Shown: positions 53,663 to 63,567, counted from the first letter of the stretch. The stretch is 64,000 nucleotides of DNA from Flavobacterium azizsancarii (GCF_027980145.1 NZ_JAMZNK010000001.1:62001-126000); one strand, 5' to 3'. Translations and numbers: made by a program. Notes: generated from the letters alone by a model not told the origin.

Positions 53663-55180
53663 TTATTCTTCTTTTTGTACCACTTCAACTGTTGGTGGAA
53701 CTTCAGCAATATTTTCGCCTTTTAAGTAAGAAGGTAAATTAAGTCCAGCCATATTAAATAAATCATTTAATGGTGGAACGGTTTTCATCATTCCAGAAAC
53801 AAAATTTGCAGTCGATGAATTTCCGCTTTCACCAGAACCATTGCCAGAATCCCAAACGGTAATTTTGTCAATTTTGATGTTTTTTACCGCTTCAACCTGA
53901 GTTCTGACCAATTCTGGAAGTTTCTCTAATAATAATAATTGGAATGCTTTGCTTGGATCTCCGCCGGCAGCGGCAACAACTTGTTTGTAACCTTCGGCTT
54001 GTTTCGTTAAAATTTCGAATAAACCTTTCGCTTCTGCTTCCATTTTTGCAAAAATTGCGTCAGCTTCACCTTTTGCATTTTCTCTTATGGTTTCTGCGGC
54101 AGCTTGCGCTTCGATAATGGCTCTTTGTTTGGCTATTTCGGCAGGAATTACAATATTGGCAATTTGCGTAGAGCGTTCTCTTTCAGAACGGGCCAATTCG
54201 GCTTTTTGCTCTGCAAGATACGATTCTTCTAATGCTCTTGCTTGCTGTACTTTCTCTGCAGTTATGGCAATACGCAACGATTCTGCTTCTTTTTCTCTAC
54301 GCAAAGCTTCAGAATTTGCAATAGCAATTTTTGCTTCATTTTCTCCCTGAATCGCAATTGCATTTGCTTCAGACGTTTTTACCCTTGTGTCTCTTGCGGC
54401 TTCTGCTTTTCCAATGGTTTCATCTTTTGCGGCAGTTGCAATACTAATTTCTCTGTCTTTTTGCGTAATAGCAATTTTTACGTCCCTGTCTCTGTGAGTT
54501 TCTGCGATTTGAGTGTCTTTTTCTCTATCTGCAAGAGCTTTACCGGTTTCTCCAATTTTTTCCTGTTCAGCAACACTAATTTTTGCTTCGTTGATTGCTT
54601 TTGCAGCAGCTTCTTTTCCTAAAGCTTCGATATAGCCAGACTCGTCTTTAATATCGGTAACGTTTACGTTGATCAGTTTTAAACCAATTTTCTTTAATTC
54701 GCTATCAACGTTTTTCGAGATATTGTCCAGAAACTTATCACGGTCAGAGTTGATTTCTTCAATTGTCATTGTTGCAATTACCAAACGCAATTGCCCAAAT
54801 AAAATATCTTTTGCCAATTCCTGAATCTGCTCAGATGATAAACCCAAAAGTCTTTCTGCCGCCGTATTCATACTATCAGATTCTGTAGAAATAGCGATTG
54901 TAAATCTACACGGAACATCTACACGAATGTTTTGTCTGCTCAGGGCATTAGTTAAATTTGCCTCGATAGAAAGCGGTTTTAAATCTAAAAATGCATAATC
55001 CTGAATTACAGGCCAGATAAAGGCGCCACCTCCGTGAACACATTTTGCCGATGTTCCGCCGGTACGACCATAAATGACTAAAATTTTATCAGAAGGACAA
55101 CGTTTGTACCTTGATATTAATGCCGAAATTGTTACGAAAAATACTATTGCCGCAACTGCAATTAAAATAATTGGATTCAT
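53663..55180 (-). CDS. floT: Flotillin-family protein (SPFH/PHB domain)
   Basis: A 505-residue flotillin. A single N-terminal membrane segment (about 3-22) precedes the PHB/SPFH domain (about 25-200, including VPCRFTIAISTESDSMNTAAERLL). A long Ala/Glu/Lys-rich coiled coil (about 195-420) contains the repeated EAKISVAEQ..., AAAETIRENAKGEA, and AEAKGLFEILTKQAEGYKQ motifs. Organises membrane microdomains with its NfeD partner. The upstream NfeD-like gene is 11 bases away. Confidence 0.9.
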   Translation of the reverse strand: MNPIILIAVAAIVFFVTISALISRYKRCPSDKILVIYGRTGGTSAKCVHGGGAFIWPVIQDYAFLDLKPLSIEANLTNALSRQNIRVDVPCRFTIAISTESDSMNTAAERLLGLSSEQIQELAKDILFGQLRLVIATMTIEEINSDRDKFLDNISKNVDSELKKIGLKLINVNVTDIKDESGYIEALGKEAAAKAINEAKISVAEQEKIGETGKALADREKDTQIAETHRDRDVKIAITQKDREISIATAAKDETIGKAEAARDTRVKTSEANAIAIQGENEAKIAIANSEALRREKEAESLRIAITAEKVQQARALEESYLAEQKAELARSERERSTQIANIVIPAEIAKQRAIIEAQAAAETIRENAKGEADAIFAKMEAEAKGLFEILTKQAEGYKQVVAAAGGDPSKAFQLLLLEKLPELVRTQVEAVKNIKIDKITVWDSGNGSGESGNSSTANFVSGMMKTVPPLNDLFNMAGLNLPSYLKGENIAEVPPTVEVVQKEE

Positions 55181-55191
55181 GCTTGGTTATG

Positions 55192-55761
55192 TTAAATGGA
55201 TTCTACTATTAAAATATTGTTGTTTTCTATCTTTATGACCTTAACGATTGCGCCTGATTGAATTCTTTCATTCTCAGTCATGGCTTCAAGTTCGTGAAAT
55301 GCACCGTGTACGCTGATCATGATTTTGCCTTTGCCTTTTTTGTTTTCGGGAATAGTCAAATAAACTTCGGCAGTTTTGTTTAAAGTATTGGTGATTTTAA
55401 ATGAGTTGTCTTCGGCTAATTTTTGTACTTGTCTGATCACCAGAAAAAACAAAACGACAAACAAAACCCCAACAACAAGTGAAGTAATAATCAGAAATAT
55501 GGGTTTATCGCCAATTGTGGTATAAAAAGAAATTCCTGTCCAGCTAAATCCCAATAAAAAATTGATAAGATTTCGTAACGAAAAAAGCTGAAAATCACCT
55601 CCGCCATGTGTGTCGCCGTGAAAATCAGTCTCAACACCATCACCAATATCCAAACCCGAAAAGGTGATAATGGTTTGAATTATAAAAATGATACTTGTTG
55701 GGATAGCGATATACCAAAAAGATTTGAGTAAAGTGGGTAAACTATCTAACAGTTCTATCAT
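55192..55761 (-). CDS. NfeD-like/YuaF-type membrane protein
   Basis: A 189-residue protein with membrane segments (about 12-35, 65-80 and 90-110) and a C-terminal OB-fold-like domain (about 120-189, TAEVYLTIPENKKGKGKIMISVHGAFHELEAMTENERIQSGAIVKVIKIENNNILIVE). YuaF/NfeD proteins sit with flotillins in Bacillus and other bacteria. Start of the two-gene operon. Confidence 0.8.
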   Translation of the reverse strand: MIELLDSLPTLLKSFWYIAIPTSIIFIIQTIITFSGLDIGDGVETDFHGDTHGGGDFQLFSLRNLINFLLGFSWTGISFYTTIGDKPIFLIITSLVVGVLFVVLFFLVIRQVQKLAEDNSFKITNTLNKTAEVYLTIPENKKGKGKIMISVHGAFHELEAMTENERIQSGAIVKVIKIENNNILIVESI

Positions 55762-55893
55762 TTTGTATTTTTTGAATGATTAGGCGCTAATATCTTGTTT
55801 TTTATTTAACAAAACTAATTTGCATGAAAATTATATAAGAAAGTAATTACAAAATCACTGAAATACGCGTGCTTTTCTATGATTATTATCTGT

Positions 55894-56643
55894 TTAGAAA
55901 TCCCTAAAAACAAATTGATCTTTTGCGTTATTGTCTTTAATTGTCCAGACTACATTATATGCTCCGGCAGCGTCTCCGTTAGACATTCCTATAAAAATTG
56001 TTTTCTCCGGACCAATATAAATTTGCGTGTTTTTGAAATTAGGACTATATATTCCGGTTAGATTATTTATTGGGATATTATAAACTTCATTTTTAGTGGT
56101 AATTTTTATAGTTTTTATTTCGATAAGATTTTCAGGTTTTATTCCGTCAATTCCCCATGGATATTGGTCATCTATTTTTGATATAAAGCCATCTTGTTTT
56201 TTAATCTGATGTTCTTTTGGTATGAACTTTCCGGTTTGGATAGTAATCGTGAGATCGTCATTTTTAAATTCGGCATTATTTTCAGAAATAATCTTCATTC
56301 GTAATTTTGGCAGATTGCTTAAATATTGAATTCGACTTTTATGAATATAACCAAATTCCTGATCTTCAGGTTTGTTTGATAAGCCTGTTTTCTGTTTTGA
56401 AACTCCGTAAGTAATGTAAACCCATTCATTTTTTTCGCCTTGTATGGCATCCATATCTTCGAAAACCTGATTTTCAGAAATTTTACCTACTATTTTTGAT
56501 TTCGCATTATTATTATCCCGTACATTCACAAAACCATCTTTTTTGTCTTTAATAATTGCAAAAGCACCTATGTTTTGTGCTTTCGAAGAGGTAAAAATTA
56601 AAAGGAGAAATAGCGTAAGGGTTAATTTTATTTGGTTTGTCAT
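55894..56643 (-). CDS. Secreted SH3-domain protein
   Basis: A 249-residue protein with a signal peptide (MTNQIKLTLTLFLLLIFTSSKAQ). A bacterial SH3 domain (about 28-108) is seen in DGFVNVRDNNNAKSKIVGKISENQVFEDMD and GYIHKSRI. The C-terminal half is beta-rich without a known motif. Likely binds peptide or peptidoglycan in the periplasm. Its own unit. Confidence 0.75.
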   Translation of the reverse strand: MTNQIKLTLTLFLLLIFTSSKAQNIGAFAIIKDKKDGFVNVRDNNNAKSKIVGKISENQVFEDMDAIQGEKNEWVYITYGVSKQKTGLSNKPEDQEFGYIHKSRIQYLSNLPKLRMKIISENNAEFKNDDLTITIQTGKFIPKEHQIKKQDGFISKIDDQYPWGIDGIKPENLIEIKTIKITTKNEVYNIPINNLTGIYSPNFKNTQIYIGPEKTIFIGMSNGDAAGAYNVVWTIKDNNAKDQFVFRDF

Positions 56644-56773
56644 GACTTATTGGTTCTTTATAAAACGAAAAGAGCGAATCTATTAAAATGATTAATAAAT
56701 TCACGCTTTTTTAATAAATATAAAAATGTCCATTGGCACTAAATGTTGGTAGAAAACATGAATTGAATCAAAT

Positions 56774-56830
56774 TTGGCGTGCCGTAGGTACGCAATAGTT
56801 TCGCTTTGTTGCGTACCTACGGCACGCCAA
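56774..56830. repeat. Perfect 22-bp inverted repeat
   Basis: TTGGCGTGCCGTAGGTACGC (from 56774, arm to 56795) is exactly complementary to 56809-56830 across a 13-base loop. It is GC-rich compared with the AT-rich flanks and has no poly-T, so it is not an ordinary terminator. Flanking text (GGTAGAAAACAT / ATATTTCTACC) extends the symmetry loosely. It sits alone between genes. Confidence 0.85.
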
Positions 56831-56915
56831 CGAATTTGAAACCTAATATTTCTACCGATATTTAGTGCCTGACAGCACAAAAAAATGTAAAGATTAAATT
56901 TGTTTTTGTGTGGTA

Positions 56916-57152
56916 TTAGGCATTCATCATTTTTTGATAAGCTTTTTTAATTTCCGTATCCGAAAAAGGTTCAAGCGCTTGCACCAAAGTTTTGATGGTT
57001 CTAATGCAGCTTATCATTTTAATGCGAAGATCTTGATAATCTCCTGTTTCTGTTACCAGAATAGCGTCGAAAATCTCGGCTAGCTGTTCTGGTTGATCCC
57101 TGATTTCATCTACGAACCAAATGTCCGAAAGAAATTTTGCCATTGCTGTCAT
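56916..57152 (-). CDS. Small helical protein, unknown
   Basis: A 78-residue, mostly helical protein (MTAMAKFLSDIWFVDEIRDQ...TIKTLVQALEPFSDTEIKKAYQKMMNA); an ATG at 57143 could also be the start. No family recognised. It lies between the 22-bp inverted repeat and the structured RNA candidate. Coding character is reasonable, but no other support exists. Confidence 0.45.
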   Translation of the reverse strand: MTAMAKFLSDIWFVDEIRDQPEQLAEIFDAILVTETGDYQDLRIKMISCIRTIKTLVQALEPFSDTEIKKAYQKMMNA

Positions 57153-57207
57153 TACAGCCGTTTCTGATGTTTGTGATTTTCTTTTGTCATATCGAAAATA
57201 TTAAACG

Positions 57208-57294
57208 CACGAAACCCTCACTTTAGGTGTGACAAAATATCCGAGGATAGATTAAGGGCAGTTTCCTGCTCCAGCACCTTGGCGAGGGTTCGCT
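57208..57294 (-). ncRNA. Candidate structured RNA, class unassigned
   Basis: Four nested stems can be drawn by eye. P1 pairs CGAAACCCTC (57210-57219) with GAGGGTTCG (57284-57292). P2 pairs AGGTG (57225-57229) with CACCT (57275-57279). A hairpin TATCC/GGATA (57238-57249) and a hairpin GGGCAG/CTGCTC (57256-57271) fill the centre. Read on the minus strand the last loop is a GAAA tetraloop closed by G-C, which favours that strand. It lies downstream of metG and upstream of the small gene at 56916. I cannot match it to a named family; flavobacterial RNAs such as 6S-Flavo or Flavo-1 are candidates only. Confidence 0.45.
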
Positions 57295-57444
57295 TATGTT
57301 AACTTTGAATAAGTTTCTATTTAAAGTCTCAAGATATTTTGTCGAGAAAAACTTACAACTATAAACTCGGGTAAAAAGAAAAAACATGAGAAATTTCTAA
57401 TGTTTTAACATTTGTCAATTCACATCTAACTTTTTACAAAAAAG

Positions 57445-59502
57445 TTAGTTTATCGTTTCACCATTTGGTGCATCCGTATCAGGATTTACAAAAACCAATT
57501 TACCTTCTGCATTTGTTGTCATCAGGATCATTCCCTGACTTTCAACTCCGCGTAAAGCTCTTGGCGCTAAGTTGGCTAAAACCGTAACACGTTTACCAAT
57601 GATTTCTTCTGGCGAAAAGCTTTCGGCAATTCCCGAAACAATTGTACGAACATCAATTCCGGTATCAATTTTAAGAACCAAAAGTTTGTTGGCTTTTGGC
57701 ATTTTTTCAGCTTCAATAATAGTTCCTACACGTAAATCCATTTTGGCGAAATCCTCATATTGAATTAAATCTTTTTGAGGTTCTGCTTGTTTGTTTTCGG
57801 CAATATTAGCTGTTTTTGTAGCTTCCAATTTATCTATTTGTTTTTGTATTTCTTCGTCTTCTATTTTTGCGAATAATAATTCGGCTTCACCAATTTGGTG
57901 ACCTTCCGGAATCAATTCTGAATTTTCAGTAACATCATTCCATTTCAATTTACCTTCATTTTTCAGGATTCCTGACAACTTTGCAGCAGTAAAAGGCAAG
58001 AACGGTTCAGCAAGAATACTCAACGCAGCAGCAATTTGCAAGGCAACATACATTTGAGTTTTTACACGCTCCGGATTGTCTTTCATTACTTTCCAAGGCT
58101 CTTCATCGGCAAGATATTTATTTCCTAAACGCGCAACATTCATCAATTCGCCCAAAGCTTCACGGAATCTGTAACGCTCAACCGAACTTGAAATCACGGC
58201 TGGATACGCTTTTAATTCTGCTAAAGTCTTTTCGTCAACCTCAGATAATTCGTTTGGCGTAGGTATAAATCCGTCGTAATATTTGTTGGTTAAAACCACA
58301 ACACGATTAATGAAGTTCCCGAGAATTGCAACCAATTCGTTGTTATTTCTCGCCTGAAAATCTTTCCAGGTAAAATCATTATCCTTAGTTTCAGGAGCGT
58401 TAGAGGTTAATGCATAACGCAAAACGTCTTGTTTCTCCGGAAATTCTTCCAGGTATTCGTGCAGCCAAACCGCCCAGTTTTTAGAAGTCGAAAGTTTGTT
58501 TCCTTCCAAATTCAAAAACTCATTTGCAGGAACATTATCCGGCAAAATATAGCTTCCTTCGGCTTTAAGCATCGCAGGGAAAATAACGCAGTGAAAAACA
58601 ATATTGTCTTTCCCTATAAAATGAACCAGTTTCGTGTCTTCATCTTTCCAGTACGGTTCCCAGTCTTTTCCTTCGCGGAGAGCCCATTCTTTAGTTGATG
58701 AAATATATCCTATTGGTGCATCAAACCAAACGTATAATTTTTTTCCTTCGGCACCTTCAACAGGAACATCAATTCCCCAATCAAGGTCACGCGTTACTGC
58801 GCGAGGTTCAAGACCGCCATCGATCCATGATTTTACTTGTCCGTAAACATTAGGTTTCCAGTCGTTTTTATGTCCAACCAAAATCCATTCAGTTAAGAAA
58901 TCAGAATATCTGTCAAGAGGTAAAAACCAGTGTTTTGTCGATTTCAAAATTGGAGTTTCTCCGGTAATCGTCGATTTTGGGTTAATTAAATCCGTAGCAT
59001 TTAGAGTAGATCCGCAATTTTCGCACTGATCTCCGTAAGCTCCATCATTGCCACATTTTGGGCAAGTTCCAACCACAAAACGGTCTGCAAGAAACTGATT
59101 CGCTTTTGCATCATACAATTGCTCTGTTACCTCTTCAATAAAATCACCATTATCATACAATGTTCTAAAAAATTCCTGAGCTGTATCATGATGAATTTTA
59201 GCCGAAGTACGAGAATAATTATCAAACGAAATTCCGAAATCATTGAATGATTTTCTGATAATTCCGTCATATTTATCAATAACTTCTTGTGGTGTAATTC
59301 CTTCTTTTTTAGCTTTCATCGAAATTGCAACCCCGTGTTCATCACTTCCGCAAATAAACGCAACGTCTTTTCCTTGCAAACGTAAATATCTCGAATAAAT
59401 ATCTGCAGGCACGTAAACCCCCGCCAAATGCCCAATATGTATAGGTCCATTCGTGTAAGGCAATGCCGCCGTAATAGTATATCTCTTTGGATTTTGTATC
59501 AT
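57445..59502 (-). CDS. metG: Methionyl-tRNA synthetase
   Basis: Charges tRNA-Met. The 685-residue protein has HIGH as H22-IGH (PIHIGHLAG), a zinc-binding insert ([18 protein letters not shown] near 150-167), KMSKS as KLSTSKNW, and an anticodon-binding helical domain. A C-terminal tRNA-binding OB-fold (about 575-685, [26 protein letters not shown]) is fused, as in bacterial dimeric MetRS. A -7-like CAAAAATA on the minus strand lies at 59522-59529. Not linked to other translation genes here. Confidence 0.95.
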   Translation of the reverse strand: MIQNPKRYTITAALPYTNGPIHIGHLAGVYVPADIYSRYLRLQGKDVAFICGSDEHGVAISMKAKKEGITPQEVIDKYDGIIRKSFNDFGISFDNYSRTSAKIHHDTAQEFFRTLYDNGDFIEEVTEQLYDAKANQFLADRFVVGTCPKCGNDGAYGDQCENCGSTLNATDLINPKSTITGETPILKSTKHWFLPLDRYSDFLTEWILVGHKNDWKPNVYGQVKSWIDGGLEPRAVTRDLDWGIDVPVEGAEGKKLYVWFDAPIGYISSTKEWALREGKDWEPYWKDEDTKLVHFIGKDNIVFHCVIFPAMLKAEGSYILPDNVPANEFLNLEGNKLSTSKNWAVWLHEYLEEFPEKQDVLRYALTSNAPETKDNDFTWKDFQARNNNELVAILGNFINRVVVLTNKYYDGFIPTPNELSEVDEKTLAELKAYPAVISSSVERYRFREALGELMNVARLGNKYLADEEPWKVMKDNPERVKTQMYVALQIAAALSILAEPFLPFTAAKLSGILKNEGKLKWNDVTENSELIPEGHQIGEAELLFAKIEDEEIQKQIDKLEATKTANIAENKQAEPQKDLIQYEDFAKMDLRVGTIIEAEKMPKANKLLVLKIDTGIDVRTIVSGIAESFSPEEIIGKRVTVLANLAPRALRGVESQGMILMTTNAEGKLVFVNPDTDAPNGETIN

Positions 59503-59659
59503 AACTCAATTTTATTGAGTGCAAAAATAAGCAATAGAATTGAGATTTTGTTATTCTGCGGAGTTTCACAAAGAAAAACCACTGAGATTCTTGAAGGTTC
59601 TCACTGAGATTCACGAAGTTTTTTATTTGTATAGCTTAAAATAATCTTGCAAAGTCGTA

Positions 59660-60345
59660 AAGGCGCAAGGAAATTCGCTGCAATTTGTCATTTCGACCAA
59701 AGGGAGAAATCCCACTAGAAACTCGACAAAGATTGACATTTTTCTTTCTGGTTTAAACGGGACTGAAGTCCAGCCCTACAATATGTTCCGAACCTAAGGT
59801 TCTCTTTAAAATTTTCGGAGGAACGATTTTTTTAGTACTGGATTTCAGTAAAGGCGCAAAGAAATTCGCTCCAATTAGTCATTTCGACCAAAGGGAGAAA
59901 TCCCACTAGAAACTCGACAAAGATTGACATTTTTCTTTCTGGTTTAGACTGAACTGAAGTCCAGCCCTACAATATGATCCGAACCTAAGGTTCTCTTTAA
60001 AAGTTCCGGAGGGACGATTTGTTTATAGGACTGGATTTCAGTAAAGGTGCAAAGAAATTCGCTCCAATTTGTCATTTCGACCAAAGGCAGAAATCCCACT
60101 AGAAACTCGACAAAGATTGACATTTTCCTTTCTGGTTTAGACTGGACTAAAGTCCAGCCCTACAATATATTCCGAACCTAAGGTTCTCCTTAAAATTTTC
60201 GGAGGAACGTTTTTTTATAGGGCTGGATTTCTGTGCATTCTCCTGAGTCCAGCCTTACAATACATCCCGAGCCAAAGGCTCTCTCCAAAAAAAGTTCCAG
60301 AGGAACGATTTATTTTGTAGGGCTGGACTTCAGTCCAGTCTCCGT
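59660..60345. repeat. Tandem array of three 191-bp units with RAYT-type palindromes
   Basis: TTTCGACCAAAG recurs at about 59691, 59882 and 60074, giving a period of 191-192 bases for three units and a partial fourth to 60345. Each unit carries CTGAAGTCCAGCCCTACAATAT and GTTCTC...GGAGGAACG, which is the reverse complement of the palindrome set at 32791-32840 (GTTCC, CTGGACTTTAGTCCAG). No transposase is present here. The array fills most of the 1.1-kb gap before the CDGSH gene. Confidence 0.8.
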
Positions 60346-60638
60346 GTTTAGAGACGCCAATCTTTGCGAGGCTTCGTCTCAGTCTCACAAAGAAAACCGA
60401 AACAAGAAAAAAATCCGTATTGATCAGCGTTTTCACGAAGTGATCCGTGTCATCCGCGTGCCATTGACTTTGACTTCGCCTGACAAAACATAAAACCTTT
60501 GCGCGATTATTTCAACCCAATTGATATTAACCTCTGTGAAATAACACCATAAAATAGAACCAGTTTAAACTAGCACCCGCATTAAAATCTTAAAAATTTA
60601 TTTTGCAATCTTTGCCTTGAAAAAACAAAGACAATTTT

Positions 60639-60866
60639 ATGAGCAAGACAAAATTAATCATCAATAAAAACGGATCTATTAAAATCGAAGGTGATTTTGA
60701 AATCATGGATTCTGAAGGAACTGTTTACGGACTACAAGGAAGAGCTGCATTAGGACTTTGCCGTTGCGGATTATCTGCAAACAAACCTTTTTGCGATGGA
60801 GGGCACCGTAATAATTTCGAACACGATTCTATCGCATTCGATTTACCACCAATGAAAACAAACTAA
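60639..60866 (+). CDS. CDGSH iron-sulfur domain protein
   Basis: A 75-residue protein with the CDGSH 2Fe-2S motif: C41-R-C43-G-L-S-A-N-K-P-F-C52-D-G-G-H56, i.e. three cysteines and one histidine. The cluster can transfer electrons or iron-sulfur units. In this member the usual S/A/T before the histidine is G. No leader. Stand-alone gene before a terminator. Confidence 0.85.
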   Translation: MSKTKLIINKNGSIKIEGDFEIMDSEGTVYGLQGRAALGLCRCGLSANKPFCDGGHRNNFEHDSIAFDLPPMKTN

Positions 60867-60892
60867 GAAATCTTATTTTCTGGTTATACTAT

Positions 60893-60916
60893 AAAAGCTG
60901 CATCATGCAGCTTTTT
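60893..60916. terminator. Terminator after the CDGSH gene
   Basis: AAAGCTGCA - TCA - TGCAGCTTTTTTT hairpin directly ahead of the end of the PhzF gene. Confidence 0.8.
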
Positions 60917-61819
60917 TTATATATAAAGTTCCCCACGCATTGTTATAACCGCAGAACCGCCTACTAAAATATCATTTTCTCTTGCCATTACTTCAATAAG
61001 CGAAGGCTGACTCAATTTTACGCCTTGCAGAATTTTATATTCGGTATTGGGTTGCGTGTATTTATGTTGGGTCAAAAATCCAATTAATGGTCCCGCAGCT
61101 GTTCCTGTTGCAGCGTCTTCATTGATTCCGATTAAGGGATTAAAAAATCGGGCTTCGGCTATATTATTTGGATCTTCGTCAGAAAGTGTAAAGCAATAGA
61201 AACCTTCAAAGTCGTATTCTTTAGAGATTTCGATTAAGCGTTTGTTGTCCGGAATGCAATCGTGTAGAAATCTCCTGTTTTTTATGGGAACCATAACATG
61301 CGCAACTTCTGTTTGAACTATTGTAGGCAAAAGATCGTCTACCGTTAAATCGTCAATAGTTAAACCAAGTGCTTTTGCGATTCTCGAAGCCGGAACTTCC
61401 TGACCAATAGTTGCTGGTTTTTGATGCATTTGCACAATTGGATCTGCTGTAAGGGGATCAAAACTTGTGGTTAATCGAATCGGACTATCTTTCATGATTA
61501 CAAAATGATCGGTTTCATTTTGTTCCTCAAATATGGAGATTTTTTTGAGTAAGGCAGCGCAAACGGCACCTAATAAATTGTGTCCGGCGCCATCAACTTC
61601 AAAACCTGAAGGTGTAAAAGACCTAACATTCAAAGCTTTTTGTGTTGTCGAATAATAAACAAATGAAGTCTCAGAATAGCCAAATTCCTTTGCAATATTC
61701 GAATATGCTTCGATTGCTAAATCGCCATCAGTAAAAACAACAGACAACGGATTTCCTTTGTAACTTTTGTTAGAGAATACATCTAAAACGTAGTATTCTA
61801 ATGTTATTCTATCTTTCAT
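60917..61819 (-). CDS. PhzF-family isomerase/epimerase
   Basis: A 300-residue PhzF/YddE-type protein with two half-barrels. The likely catalytic glutamate is E50 in FGYSETSFVYY, with DGAGHNLLGA and later EDAATGTAAGPL motifs. PhzF makes the phenazine ring isomer in Pseudomonas; most family members have other, unknown substrates, so phenazine synthesis is not implied. Single gene. Confidence 0.85.
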   Translation of the reverse strand: MKDRITLEYYVLDVFSNKSYKGNPLSVVFTDGDLAIEAYSNIAKEFGYSETSFVYYSTTQKALNVRSFTPSGFEVDGAGHNLLGAVCAALLKKISIFEEQNETDHFVIMKDSPIRLTTSFDPLTADPIVQMHQKPATIGQEVPASRIAKALGLTIDDLTVDDLLPTIVQTEVAHVMVPIKNRRFLHDCIPDNKRLIEISKEYDFEGFYCFTLSDEDPNNIAEARFFNPLIGINEDAATGTAAGPLIGFLTQHKYTQPNTEYKILQGVKLSQPSLIEVMARENDILVGGSAVITMRGELYI

Positions 61820-61904
61820 TATGATTTCTTTTTGTTGAAATTAATTCGATAGAATAAAGTTACTATTTGTTCTTTGATCTAAGTTACAATGAATCGTTTT
61901 TCTT

Positions 61905-62462
61905 TTACAACATTCGTTTTTGTTCTGCGCAAATATTTATTGTTTTTTCAAGTCTCGAAATTCTGGTTTTTTCCTGTTTTGCCGTCATAATCCAGTGAAT
62001 CATAACTTTTTTGTACGATGGTGCTTGTGTATTAAAATATTTCCAGGCGATTGTATTGGCTTTAAATTGTTTTTCAAACTCAGGATCAAGAATAGATGGT
62101 TCCTTTTCGTGCGAATAAATTCCGGATCTTTCTTCAGATCTTAGTGCGAAAGCTTTCTCACCTTCGCGCGTCATTAATCCTACTTTGGTAAGATCTTCGA
62201 CTTTTTTGATGTTGATCGCGCTCCAAATACTGGATTTTTTTCTTGGTGTAAACCTTATCAAATAACTTTGGTCATCAATTGATCTTCGAACGCCATCGAT
62301 CCAGCCAAAACAAAGCGCCTGATCTACAGATTCTGACCACGACATTGACGGTTTTTTGCTGTTGACTTTATAGAAACCTACTAAAAGTTCGGTTTCTTTT
62401 TGGTGATGCTTTTCTAGCCATGCTCTGAATTCGTTTTGGGTTGCGAAGAAAGTTGGGTTCAT
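61905..62462 (-). CDS. YdeI/OmpD-associated family protein
   Basis: A 185-residue YdeI-like protein. The hallmark is a DQALCFGWIDGVRRSIDDQSYLIRFTPRKK segment near 46-75. Some relatives are linked to resistance to bacteriocins or antimicrobial peptides, but this activity cannot be assigned to this one. It lies one base after the downstream end of the lipoprotein gene upstream (62464-63018), so the two are in one operon. Confidence 0.75.
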   Translation of the reverse strand: MNPTFFATQNEFRAWLEKHHQKETELLVGFYKVNSKKPSMSWSESVDQALCFGWIDGVRRSIDDQSYLIRFTPRKKSSIWSAINIKKVEDLTKVGLMTREGEKAFALRSEERSGIYSHEKEPSILDPEFEKQFKANTIAWKYFNTQAPSYKKVMIHWIMTAKQEKTRISRLEKTINICAEQKRML

Positions 62463-62463
62463 T

Positions 62464-63018
62464 TTATTTCGTTTTTAATAGCGGTGGCGGTGGCGGCGGA
62501 GGTAAAACAGATTTTGAGCTGAAAAAAGTTAGCTTTTTATTGGTTTCAATTAATCTTACTTTCTTTTTCCAGGTATAAATCCATTTTGCTAAAGAATCCA
62601 GATCTTTTGGAACATCGTCTTTGTGGCTGTGTATTGCAATTGATTTTTTGATTGAATCTTTGTCAATATAAAAGGTGTAATATCTCCCATCGCTATAATC
62701 TTCCTGATAACTCTCGTTGTATTTTTTCAGTTGCGTTTTAGAAATTAAATCTAACAGTTTTGCTTTATCTTTTTTACTTATTAAAGCGATATAATTTGTT
62801 TTGCTTTTTGGAATCTTAGTGCTGTCAAAAGCATCGTAGCCACTCCAATGTTCTCTAATATAAACACTATCGTTTGGAGTGAATTTTACCGAAAAACTAG
62901 TTTCGAAAGTGTTGCTAAAAGTAAAATCGAAATATTTAAACGTTACATTTGATTCTTCTTTTTTAGAACAAGAGATGAACAATAAAAGTAACGAGATAAG
63001 TACGATTTGTATTTTCAT
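62464..63018 (-). CDS. Lipoprotein with polyproline C-terminus
   Basis: A 184-residue lipoprotein (lipobox LFISC, C17). The mature part is beta-rich and the C-terminus has a run of seven prolines (VLPPPPPPP), which can be extended or bind partners. No family known. Ends one base before the YdeI-like gene starts. Confidence 0.65.
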   Translation of the reverse strand: MKIQIVLISLLLLFISCSKKEESNVTFKYFDFTFSNTFETSFSVKFTPNDSVYIREHWSGYDAFDSTKIPKSKTNYIALISKKDKAKLLDLISKTQLKKYNESYQEDYSDGRYYTFYIDKDSIKKSIAIHSHKDDVPKDLDSLAKWIYTWKKKVRLIETNKKLTFFSSKSVLPPPPPPPLLKTK

Positions 63019-63112
63019 AGTAAAGTTTTAATTTTTATTCATCAAGTTCTTTCCAGCAAACATATATTTCTCTTTGAACTTCTTTTTCTAGTTTAGGAAG
63101 TTCATTTAAAAC

Positions 63113-63526
63113 CTAAAACTGACTTTCTTTGCTTAAATAGAATTTATCTTCTTTAAGTTTAAAATCCATTGCTCCTTTTATGATTGCAATCATTTCATTG
63201 GTTTCTGATGTTCCGTTTGCAAAATTTGGACCTATCAAATATCTTAAAATATCTTTTTCATATTGCGGTTTATAAAAGAGAATATGAGTCACTATTGGCA
63301 AATAAAAGTAAAAATAACTATTGGTGTTAGATCCATATTGAATTTTATCGAATTCAGAAATTAAAATGTCTGATTCCGGATCTGTGGATTCCCGATTTAA
63401 TTCTTTTAATAATTCAAAAGTGGTTTTTGCACTTGGAACTATGTTTCCCATTCTTTTTAAAGATGAAAATGTCTTCTCAAATTTTGAGTTATTTGCTCTT
63501 GTATTAAACCAGTTGAAAATTTTCAA
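63113..63526 (-). CDS. Protein of unknown function, possibly truncated by an in-frame TAG
   Basis: A 137-residue protein (MKIFNWFNTRANNSKFEK ... LSKESQF). The frame continues past the TAG at 63113-63115 for 25 codons reading VLNELPKLEKEVQREIYV and CWKELDE to a TAA at 63035-63037, which looks coding. So the native end may be at 63035 and the TAG a nonsense change, a read-through site or a sequencing error. No family recognised; the mid-part is rich in aromatic residues. Confidence 0.5.
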   Translation of the reverse strand: MKIFNWFNTRANNSKFEKTFSSLKRMGNIVPSAKTTFELLKELNRESTDPESDILISEFDKIQYGSNTNSYFYFYLPIVTHILFYKPQYEKDILRYLIGPNFANGTSETNEMIAIIKGAMDFKLKEDKFYLSKESQF

Positions 63527-63567
63527 TTTATTCTATTTTTATAATTTTATTTTGAATGGAATGTGGT

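Noticed and set aside
55894..56061. Open frame of 60 codons on the + strand near 55879
   Set aside because: It is antisense to the SH3-domain gene and has no coding features of its own.
60917..61819. Phenazine biosynthesis
   Set aside because: No other phenazine gene is nearby and most PhzF family members have other roles.
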